Source: Candidatus Woesearchaeota archaeon (GTDB taxonomy: Archaea > Nanobdellota > Nanobdellia > SCGC-AAA011-G17 > VGLX01). Taken from it: a DNA stretch of 7,553 bases. Numbering within the stretch: position 1 is the first letter of the stretch; every line of letters begins with the position of its first letter. Below are positions 1-6,728 of this stretch, piece after piece. The stretch is taken from the NCBI GenBank assembly GCA_016866645.1, contig VGLX01000058.1, positions 1 to 7,553 on the forward strand, read 5' to 3'. The notes below the pieces were generated by a model. The model saw only the letters and a list, made by a program, of their open reading frames with translations. It did no database searches and had not been told where the DNA came from. Made by a program: the position numbers and the translations under genes.

Positions 1-1
1 C

Positions 2-562
2 CATTTAGGGCGTTACGTCAGTGTTCAAGCAGCGAGGGATACATATCACTACCGTACATTTATAGGCTATAACTATGAACAATTTCCTGGAGCAATAGAA
101 TTATCAAAACGTTTAACACGTTTGGAAATCATTCCAATTATAGGTCACGAGTATGCACATAGTGTCCAAGTACAAAAATGGGATTTATCTGAGTATGAGC
201 ACATAAAAGAGTTTTCTTATTTAGAGGAAGGTCACGCAACAGGTGTTGAAAAATACATGTCTATTTTTTATATGAAAAAAGAAAACAACAGCGCATTTTT
301 ATATCCCTCAACAGTGAAGAACCTTTTCAATTTTGCCGAAGTCTATCTTTGGATATGTAAGGAGCTTGGAGTAAAATATAAAAAAAGTTTGATAAGCGAT
401 AAAATTCACAAAAAACTATCACCTAATCAAAAGGGTATTACAAAGATGCCCATAGCCCATTCTTTAGGCAACACGTTCTTCTGCCTTCACGAAGCCACAA
501 AAGGCGACAAGATTTACAGCGATGTAATCCACAGGAGGTTCGAGCCAGGATTAGTAAAATGA
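2..562 (+). CDS. Putative zinc metallopeptidase (gluzincin-like), 5' end missing
   Basis: The reading frame is open to the left edge, so the start lies outside the window. The TTG at 122 is not a credible start because coding sequence continues upstream (GYNYEQFPGAIEL and more) and a start there would leave only eight residues before the zinc motif. The visible 186 residues contain HEYAH (nt 146-160), matching the HExxH zinc site with its catalytic Glu. SYLEEGHATGVE follows 22-23 residues later; one of its Glu residues is a plausible third zinc ligand. The layout HExxH-(S)VQ-x-QKWDL, then EEGHA, then a late PIAHSLGNTFFCLHEATKGD segment recalls uncharacterised proteins with HELTHALQDQHFDL, EGDAT and a C-terminal GGW-type block; this resemblance is from memory and was not searched. 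No membrane helix is visible; a signal peptide could lie in the missing part. The stop overlaps the next ATG (ATGA), implying translational coupling. Composition is AT-rich up to about 425, then resembles the neighbours. Protease class is fairly likely; substrate is unknown. Confidence 0.72.
   Translation, partial: HLGRYVSVQAARDTYHYRTFIGYNYEQFPGAIELSKRLTRLEIIPIIGHEYAHSVQVQKWDLSEYEHIKEFSYLEEGHATGVEKYMSIFYMKKENNSAFLYPSTVKNLFNFAEVYLWICKELGVKYKKSLISDKIHKKLSPNQKGITKMPIAHSLGNTFFCLHEATKGDKIYSDVIHRRFEPGLVK
533..539 (+). promoter_or_regulatory. Shine-Dalgarno-like AGGAGGT upstream of gene A, unusually far from the start
   Basis: AGGAGGT is a strong match to the anti-Shine-Dalgarno complement, but it ends 19 bases before the ATG at 559, well beyond usual spacing. 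It also encodes Arg-Arg of the upstream gene. No closer start codon lies in the frame of gene A. A weaker GGATT (548-552) sits at normal distance. Re-initiation through the ATGA overlap is the simpler explanation for how gene A is translated, so the site may be fortuitous. Confidence 0.25.
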
Positions 563-2298
563 AACGCGTCTACAAATACCCGTTGATAGACTGGATTGGC
601 GCCGCTTTGCACAGTGACAGCCTTAAAACGATCCTGAGCATGGTCAAAAGCGGAGAGTCGATAGATACGCTAGTAAAATCAAAATCTGACAACAGAAGGT
701 ACATAGAAAAGATACTGAAAGAAGAGATACAGAACCAGTTCGGGGATTATAGGAGACCTATGCTTGAAGTGATACTCAACAGCATAGACGCTAAGCCTGA
801 CGGGTTCAAAGGAGATTATAACGTGAATGTCAAGGTCAAGGGTAAGAACTTCAGCTCAGCAGACCAAGGCCGAGGCATGAGCCTGGACGAGGTGCTAAGG
901 TTTTTGATAATACCTTTCAACACCGAGAAGAAAGGCGTGGAAGAGATAGGCAGGTTCGGAGTAGGGTTCTTGTCAACATTCAACTACTGCATCATGGAGC
1001 CAAAAAAGGTCAGGCTAACAGTCGAGACTAAAAACGGGTCAGAAGGCTACAAGGTTGAGTTCTACGCGACAAGCAATGAAGTGACAGACCTCATGATGTG
1101 CGTCACGCCTATCAGCAAGATGCCTACCGGAACCAAAGTTAGTATAAAGAGGACTGTGGGCAAGAAAAAAAATGTTGTCTCATACTTGAAAGATCATCTT
1201 GAGAACATGCCCTCTTACATCGCTAGGCTGATTGTCAACAGGGAGCATATGAACGATGACTCTAAATTCAAATGGTACACTAAGCCTGTAAAACTGAAAC
1301 TCTTAGGCAAAGAAGTAGAGCAGCAAGCAGGTTTCAGGGCGTCTAAAGACGGCTGGGACTCTAGCATCTCATTAGCCTCTCAAGGCGTGCTAGTCAAACA
1401 GTTCAAGAACGATCGCAGGAACATCAACGCTACAGTGTCCTTCCCTCCTGCAGCACAAGTCGTAGAGGGAAGGGACGAGTTCAAGATAGATGAGAATTAC
1501 AACCGATGCGTATACGCTGTTTTCAGAGCATTCGAAGAATATTTAGTAGAGGAACTGCAAGATAAGAATGTCCTCAAGTATGCTCAAGAGCTTAAATTTG
1601 ACCCTAAGAATCAGCTTATAGAAGGGAGAAAGAGATTCATCTTGTACATGACAGGGTTCATACCTTCTTTGATGTCTGCCTTAGGCATAAATGACATCTC
1701 AACGATACAAAATATAGATGGCATACGTGAAAAACTGTTCCCAGGCAAGAAGTATGTGCTGACCTCAGATGAGGTAGACTCTCTTAAGCCTTTCTTTAAA
1801 GAGTTTGTAGAGAAGTATTCTTTTGAAGCTATGTCTCACCAGTCACAAAGCTACTGGAAAAGTTTTTACAAGACCAAGGCAGATATGCTAGACGAAACAC
1901 TTAAGCCTATGCAAACCCTACAGGTTGCCGAGTTTGTTAGAAAGCTCGAGGAGGACAAATCATTCTATCCTAACCTACACTTAGTAGCTCACTTGCTCAC
2001 AAAGCAAGACATACTCAAGGAAGTCTACTTGGTCGAATTACCGCAAGGTGATAATCCCCTGTTCGTAAACTATACTTACCCGGGATACAAGCTGTACATA
2101 AACACGAATCATCCTTATGTCCAAGGGAAGATCAACCATTCAAAGGTGTATGCTGTAACGAGTGAATATCTCAGCTTAAAAGACGCTAAGCCCATACATC
2201 ACATAACAAAGATGGATGACATAGAAGACGAGATGAAGCTTCTCAACAGCTTTTTAGACGGAGTGCCTAAGAAAGAGAAAGAAAATGAGCCGAAGTAA
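559..2298 (+). CDS. HSP90-type GHKL (Bergerat-fold) ATPase, 579 aa (protein A)
   Basis: The N-terminal third carries a full set of GHKL ATP-binding motifs in HSP90-like form. The N-box is EVILNSIDA (residues 70-78), with catalytic-type Glu70, Mg-ligand Asn74 and Asp77 at HSP90 spacing. The G1 box is DQGRGM (102-107), the G2 box IGRFGVGFLS (130-139), and the GT motif PTGTKV lies at 189-194. Around 292-305 FPPAAQVVEGRDEF resembles the post-ATPase segment that supplies a basic catalytic residue in HSP90/MutL-type proteins; Arg305 is a candidate. Residues 320-579 are mostly helical-looking and unassigned, ending in the lysine-rich tail KKEKENEPK. No signal peptide or convincing membrane helix was seen, so it is probably cytosolic. 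The ATG at 559 fits because the motif VYKYPLID, shared with B, follows at once. It overlaps the peptidase by 4 nt and gene B by 14 nt. It is too short and too different to be HtpG; a MORC-like or sacsin-like ATPase is the main alternative. ATP binding is well supported; the cellular role is unknown. Confidence 0.85.
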   Translation: MKRVYKYPLIDWIGAALHSDSLKTILSMVKSGESIDTLVKSKSDNRRYIEKILKEEIQNQFGDYRRPMLEVILNSIDAKPDGFKGDYNVNVKVKGKNFSSADQGRGMSLDEVLRFLIIPFNTEKKGVEEIGRFGVGFLSTFNYCIMEPKKVRLTVETKNGSEGYKVEFYATSNEVTDLMMCVTPISKMPTGTKVSIKRTVGKKKNVVSYLKDHLENMPSYIARLIVNREHMNDDSKFKWYTKPVKLKLLGKEVEQQAGFRASKDGWDSSISLASQGVLVKQFKNDRRNINATVSFPPAAQVVEGRDEFKIDENYNRCVYAVFRAFEEYLVEELQDKNVLKYAQELKFDPKNQLIEGRKRFILYMTGFIPSLMSALGINDISTIQNIDGIREKLFPGKKYVLTSDEVDSLKPFFKEFVEKYSFEAMSHQSQSYWKSFYKTKADMLDETLKPMQTLQVAEFVRKLEEDKSFYPNLHLVAHLLTKQDILKEVYLVELPQGDNPLFVNYTYPGYKLYINTNHPYVQGKINHSKVYAVTSEYLSLKDAKPIHHITKMDDIEDEMKLLNSFLDGVPKKEKENEPK

Positions 2299-5200
2299 AA
2301 GCCTGCTGGAAAGAGAACTTGAAGGCCTTAAGGGCCAAGGTAGGGTCTACAATATCCCCCTATCTGACTTAGTGATGATGCAGATGGTCGGAGACTTCGA
2401 CAGTTTCATAGAAAGCCTGACTAACGCCCCTGACGACAACAAGCCTTTCAAAGTTGCTGACAAGATGATTAAAGAGACTAAGGAGCATACGACGACAGCT
2501 AAGCTCTTCCCGAGCATAATCGACAAGACCATACAGGCACAGGTCGGTGAGAAGCACGCGGCGCTAAGGGAATTAGGCCAGAACGGAATAGACGCTTACG
2601 ACTGCTCTGACACGGAAAAGCCTGTAGTGTTCGACATCTCTAAGCAGAAGAAGCACATAGTTTTGAGGGCTAGAGATTACGGATGTGGCATGGACCTAAA
2701 AGGGTTGATAAAAAACTTGCTAGTGCCTTATAATTCTGGAAAAGAGTTTGACATCACAAAAATCGGGGAGCATGGCATAGGATGGTACTCGATAATGGAC
2801 CTGGCTGAAGTAGTGCGAGTAGCCACAAGGCCTAAAGACAGCGAAAAGACCACCCGAGCCTTAGTCTACAAGAAAAGAGGCAGATGGATGAGCTCAATAC
2901 TCTTAGAATCCGGTTCTGGTTTCAGCGAAGACCTAAACAGAGAGCCGCACGGGACAGAAGTCACAGCGTACATCAGCGAAACAGGCACTAACGAGGAGAA
3001 CATAAGGAACTTCCTATTCCAGTACTTGGGCATGGTCGATAAGCAAAACGCCCAAATAGGTCTCGGAAAAGAGCTGGTCAACTCGGTCAAAGACGAGTAT
3101 GGGCTATCTGTGTCGACGCCAGTTATCATAGAAGGCAAGTCTATGCCTCTCACTCTCGGGGTGTCTAAGAGGAAGATGGACTACTCAAAATTCGACGATA
3201 CAAGGTTCAAGCACAGGGACCTTAACCTGGAGAAGATAGTCTACACCCAAAACGGTCTGTTCATCAAGTATGACGGGCCACATTTCGAGGATGGAAGCGT
3301 ACACGAGAAGCTCATACGCGACTTATCATTCATGGGATTAGACTTCTGGGTTGATGTGCCGCAGCACGCGACTCTTACCAAAGGCAGGAATAACATCATA
3401 GCGGACCATGGCATGTCAGTGCTTGACGGAATGTACCAGGCTTTCGAAAACCTGTTCTTAGACGTGCTATTAACCGATAACGAACTATTGTATCATCCTT
3501 CACAAGTATTGCTAGAGAGCATATCCAACCTTTTCAACAAGAGCTATGCTGACACTGCAGAGATGTTCGAAAGAGGGAAGTACAGCTTGAAGAGAAGGCT
3601 TATGTCCGCCGGAGCAGCTATAGGCAGCAAATCTGTAGACGTAGGAACATTAGCAGCCCAGCTCGTAGCCCATTATGCTAAGAAGACTATTAAGTACCCT
3701 TTCACTTCTATGCCTAATGACCTGAGAAGCTTAGCCTCAGATATTAAGAACGACTTCCCAAGGATGGCCCGCTGGGCTTTAAGAAACACAGTAGGAATAG
3801 GGACACCAGCCGCTCTGTTTGTAGGAGCATTATACGGTGGCATAAAGCTTCAAGAGCATTACGGGTGGACGCCGTTTATTTACATAGGGGCAGGACTGGG
3901 AGCCTTAGGAATATACTGGCTTACAAGGAAATCTTCAAACATAAAAGAATGGTATCATAACCTGGGAAGCAGCAGCAGTGAGCATATAAGTTTCAAAGAA
4001 GTATGGTCTGACACCTGTGAAGCTACAAAAAAAGCCATGATGTATCTCCTGAACCAAGCAGGGCTATACGTCGATGTCGAGAAGAAACGAGAGAAGAAGC
4101 GAGAGCAGCAGAGGAAGAAGATCTCAGAGAAGTACTTGTCCAAGATGAAGACTGACGAGTTCTTCAAGAAAGTCTTGAACAAGAAGATAATCCCTGCAGA
4201 GCTTTACTCATCAAGCAACAGCCAGGAAACAACGGCGAAGAAACCTGAGAGCACAAGCCTGGGGGGCATGTTCAAGAATCTTATGAACGGTTTTGACATG
4301 TTTGACACCGCAAACCAAGGATGGAGCAGTAAGCAGAATGTGCATTCTGGAATGCTGAACAAAAGCGCGGCTCATCTGTCAATAGATGACATAATTGACC
4401 TGTACTTGAAAGGCAGTCTGAAATACAGCAAGGATTCTAGCAAGCCTTCGTTCAGGGATGGCGATTACTTCGTAGACTACCACAACCCCATAGTCAACAC
4501 TGTGATAAGCAAGCTCGAGCACATAACTTCCCAAGTGAAGACGAAATATGATGTTAAGGTGTTAGAAGATCACTTAGATAATTTCGTAAGCTTCACCAAA
4601 GAGGCAAGCGTAGCAGCCTATATGATGTCCCCTGTTGGCATACTTCACGTGATTGCTGTCACGATGTTCGGGAAAGGCAGCAACCCTTTCAGGGATTATT
4701 ATGTATATTACAAGCCTGTAGAGCTGGCGAAGGAAACATTAGGTTTTATCCGAAATAATTACAAGAGTCTGATTCCATTTATGAAAGGCTTTGCCAAAGG
4801 CTGCGTCAGGATACCTTACTCAGTAGCTTCTACAGCAGCTTTGCTCGCTTACGAGTACGCGATACTGCCTGGCGCCAAAGCGGCCAACCCAGTCCGTTAC
4901 CCAGGGTATGTCAAAGAAATCGTGGCTATGGTTAAAGAAGAGATACAAGACAGGAAATTAAAGAAAGAACAGCGCGCCGAGGCTAAGAAGAACATGCTCG
5001 AAGCCGAGATTTCTGCAGGCTACAAGAGAGGCTTCTTCAGCAAAATGAGAGAATTCGCTTCAGACTGTTACCAGAACTCTATAATCAACGAGCTTTTCGG
5101 ATATGGCATCCTGGCAGGAGAGGACTTAAACAACCTGGGCAAGAAAAGGCTGGATTACATAACTAAGCTAACAGGCATAGGCAGGGCTTATTACGACTTT

Positions 5201-5755
5201 ACGAGCATGGTGGAAGGCCTTGATAAGATAGTCTGTGATGCTTTAGACAAGAAACCTTTCAATGTAGTGTTAGGATACTCCCCTCTGCGAAACCCTACTT
5301 ATAACCATAACGGCTTCATGCTGCCTGACAAGGAAGGGACGCTCCATATCTGCTTGGAAAAGATGAACGACCTGATAAACAACACTTTATGCTCTTATGG
5401 CTTCGGAACTACTAAGGAGAACGCGTTAGCAAGGCTGAGCCACACAGTATTAGACGCTCTGATACACCAACGGGTGCATGACGAATTAGGAGAGTACCGC
5501 CACAGCATGGACATGTACGACTACAGTTTTCACAGCAGAAGATTCTTTGACACAAAAGAGGAGCTGAGAAGGAAAGTTGTTGATCATTTGGAAAAGAGCG
5601 AGATACAGCTTGCTGACTATGTAGAGAAGTTCTTCCCTCCAGAGTCTAAACGGAATAAGCATTATTTCACTACTGGGAAGCACCTTTCAAAGCTCGCGCA
5701 TATGACCAGAAGAAGGCTTATGGACGAAGCGTATAGTTACCAACATGGGGCTTAG
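2285..5755 (+). CDS. Large membrane-anchored GHKL ATPase with possible degenerate zincin C-terminus, 1156 aa (protein B)
   Basis: This is a second intact Bergerat-fold ATPase: N-box ELGQNGIDA (residues 96-104; Glu96, Asn100, Asp103), G1 DYGCGM (131-136), G2 IGEHGIGWYS (160-169) and HGTEV (222-226). A QNGLFIKYD segment (322-330) and VPQHATLTKGRNN (358-370) match equivalent blocks in A, and Lys366/Arg368 are candidate gamma-phosphate contacts. Two hydrophobic stretches (about 503-520 and 529-547), flanked by basic RMARWALRN and TRKSS, suggest a membrane hairpin with both ends in the cytoplasm. A very basic helix (about 598-621) and a charged helix (884-908) look like coiled coils. Hydrophobic patches at 774-795 and 843-863 might also touch the membrane. 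The last ~150 residues have LHICLEKMND, then HQRVH (1061-1065) and a His/Tyr/Asp-rich DYSFHSRRFF, like a zincin whose catalytic Glu is Gln. The start overlaps A by 14 nt with no good ribosome site near it, suggesting re-initiation. Ile is mostly ATA, as in A. ATP binding is well supported; the rest is inference. Confidence 0.82.
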   Translation: MSRSKSLLERELEGLKGQGRVYNIPLSDLVMMQMVGDFDSFIESLTNAPDDNKPFKVADKMIKETKEHTTTAKLFPSIIDKTIQAQVGEKHAALRELGQNGIDAYDCSDTEKPVVFDISKQKKHIVLRARDYGCGMDLKGLIKNLLVPYNSGKEFDITKIGEHGIGWYSIMDLAEVVRVATRPKDSEKTTRALVYKKRGRWMSSILLESGSGFSEDLNREPHGTEVTAYISETGTNEENIRNFLFQYLGMVDKQNAQIGLGKELVNSVKDEYGLSVSTPVIIEGKSMPLTLGVSKRKMDYSKFDDTRFKHRDLNLEKIVYTQNGLFIKYDGPHFEDGSVHEKLIRDLSFMGLDFWVDVPQHATLTKGRNNIIADHGMSVLDGMYQAFENLFLDVLLTDNELLYHPSQVLLESISNLFNKSYADTAEMFERGKYSLKRRLMSAGAAIGSKSVDVGTLAAQLVAHYAKKTIKYPFTSMPNDLRSLASDIKNDFPRMARWALRNTVGIGTPAALFVGALYGGIKLQEHYGWTPFIYIGAGLGALGIYWLTRKSSNIKEWYHNLGSSSSEHISFKEVWSDTCEATKKAMMYLLNQAGLYVDVEKKREKKREQQRKKISEKYLSKMKTDEFFKKVLNKKIIPAELYSSSNSQETTAKKPESTSLGGMFKNLMNGFDMFDTANQGWSSKQNVHSGMLNKSAAHLSIDDIIDLYLKGSLKYSKDSSKPSFRDGDYFVDYHNPIVNTVISKLEHITSQVKTKYDVKVLEDHLDNFVSFTKEASVAAYMMSPVGILHVIAVTMFGKGSNPFRDYYVYYKPVELAKETLGFIRNNYKSLIPFMKGFAKGCVRIPYSVASTAALLAYEYAILPGAKAANPVRYPGYVKEIVAMVKEEIQDRKLKKEQRAEAKKNMLEAEISAGYKRGFFSKMREFASDCYQNSIINELFGYGILAGEDLNNLGKKRLDYITKLTGIGRAYYDFTSMVEGLDKIVCDALDKKPFNVVLGYSPLRNPTYNHNGFMLPDKEGTLHICLEKMNDLINNTLCSYGFGTTKENALARLSHTVLDALIHQRVHDELGEYRHSMDMYDYSFHSRRFFDTKEELRRKVVDHLEKSEIQLADYVEKFFPPESKRNKHYFTTGKHLSKLAHMTRRRLMDEAYSYQHGA

Positions 5756-5803
5756 AACCAAGGTCTAAAGAAAGTATATGCCATAATTCTTTAATAACTG
5801 CAG

Positions 5804-5821
5804 TTTAAAAAAATATTTAAA
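5804..5821 (+). promoter_or_regulatory. Probable archaeal promoter (TATA-like box) for secF-secD
   Basis: The 91-base gap between gene B and secF contains an uninterrupted A/T run of 18 bases, of which AAATATTTAA (5811-5820) best fits an archaeal TATA box. A transcript starting about 25 bases downstream of its centre would begin near 5840, only a few bases before the secF ATG at 5847. The mRNA would therefore be leaderless or nearly so, which agrees with the absence of a strong Shine-Dalgarno there (only AGGTTA directly adjacent). No convincing terminator for gene B is visible in the gap, so read-through from the left is possible. Confidence 0.55.
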
Positions 5822-5846
5822 GGGCAGATTCATCAAGTTTAGGTTA

Positions 5847-6728
5847 ATGTACTTGCACTTTTACGCTAAGCATGAGAAGAAGTTTTTCGTAATACCTATG
5901 GTCCTTCTTTTAGTAAGCATATTCATAGTTGTGAACCATTACTTACAAACCGGCGATATCTTCGACAAGGATGTCAGCCTTAAAGGCGGGATAAGCGCGA
6001 CAGTCTACACTATGGAAGACGCTAAGACCCTAGAGGCTAAGCTAGCAGATTCGCTAAAGGCGGATGTTAGTGTTAGGAAGCTTGCAGAGTTCGGCACTGA
6101 AAAGCAGACAGGTCTTCTGATAGAAGTTTCCGATGTTGACAGGGACACTTTAAAGAAAGCCATATCCTCGATTCTGAAAATTGAGCTGACATATGAGAAC
6201 TTCTCCATGGAAGAGACAGGCTCAAGCCTGGGCAGGGCGTTCTACAGCCAGATGGCAAGGGCGATGATACTGGCGTTCATCTTCATGGCCATAGTAGTGT
6301 TCATAACTTTCAGGACGCCTATACCTTCATTAGCGGTAATACTATGCGCGTTCAGCGATATAGTCACGACTATAGCTTTCATAAATGTAATAGGCATGAA
6401 GGTCTCAACCTCAGGCATAGCCGCCTTACTATTATTAATAGGATACTCAGTGGACACTGACATCCTCATGACCACCCGCGTCTGGAAGAGGAAAGAAGGG
6501 GCAATCATGCAAAGGTTCTTCGACTCTATGGAGACAGGGCTTACCATGACCGCGACAGCGCTAGTAGCAGTCACTTTAGGGTATTTCTTATCAAATTCTT
6601 ATGTGTTACAACAGATGTTCTTAGTATTGGGCGCAGGATTAGTCGCTGATGTTTTCTACACTTACATGCAGAATGGCAGGATACTATTATGGTACGTTCA
6701 CAAAAAGGAGAAAGTGACAAATGGCTAG
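5847..6728 (+). CDS. secF: Protein-export membrane protein SecF
   Basis: SecF partners with SecD in the cytoplasmic membrane and uses the ion gradient to help pull Sec substrates across after translocation begins. The 293-residue protein has the family layout: helix 1 (about 13-31), an external P1 domain opening with DVSLKGG (42-48, the family's D-x-x-GG-type motif), then five further helices at about 137-155, 161-182, 188-206, 231-249 and 253-273. The signature GYSVDTDILMTTRVWKR (199-215) in the fourth helix is the archaeal form of the bacterial GYSxNDT motif. SSLGRAFYSQ before helix 2 is also typical. Length is normal for archaeal SecF. The start at 5847 places the short basic N-terminus directly before helix 1. 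The gene overlaps secD by 8 nt, in the archaeal order secF-secD. Identification is secure. Confidence 0.95.
   Translation: MYLHFYAKHEKKFFVIPMVLLLVSIFIVVNHYLQTGDIFDKDVSLKGGISATVYTMEDAKTLEAKLADSLKADVSVRKLAEFGTEKQTGLLIEVSDVDRDTLKKAISSILKIELTYENFSMEETGSSLGRAFYSQMARAMILAFIFMAIVVFITFRTPIPSLAVILCAFSDIVTTIAFINVIGMKVSTSGIAALLLLIGYSVDTDILMTTRVWKRKEGAIMQRFFDSMETGLTMTATALVAVTLGYFLSNSYVLQQMFLVLGAGLVADVFYTYMQNGRILLWYVHKKEKVTNG
6706..6710 (+). promoter_or_regulatory. Ribosome binding site for secD (AGGAG)
   Basis: AGGAG lies within the end of secF, ten bases before the ATG at 6721. It supports that start for secD and indicates coupled translation of secF and secD across their 8-nt overlap, unlike secF itself, which appears leaderless. 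Confidence 0.6.

Noticed and set aside
122..562. A complete 146-residue gene starting at TTG 122
   Set aside because: The frame stays open to the left edge with coherent protein sequence, and a start at 122 would put the zinc motif only eight residues from the N-terminus. It is treated as a truncated longer gene.
1633..1689. Possible membrane helix in protein A (residues about 359-377)
   Set aside because: The stretch is only moderately hydrophobic, begins with charged residues and contains Pro and several polar residues; it is better read as a buried helix.
2281..2298. A frameshift splitting one A-B fusion protein into two genes
   Set aside because: Each protein has its own complete N-terminal ATPase module and A ends in a natural lysine-rich tail, so these are two genes and not a broken one.
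2347..3153. Minus-strand open frames within the ATPase part of gene B
   Set aside because: They lie opposite conserved GHKL motifs, start without ribosome sites and have composition expected of reverse-complement shadows.
5752..5768. Inverted repeat TTAGA ... TCTAA over the stop codon of gene B as a terminator
   Set aside because: The stem is only five mostly A/T pairs with a seven-base loop, and no T-tract follows directly. It is likely chance.
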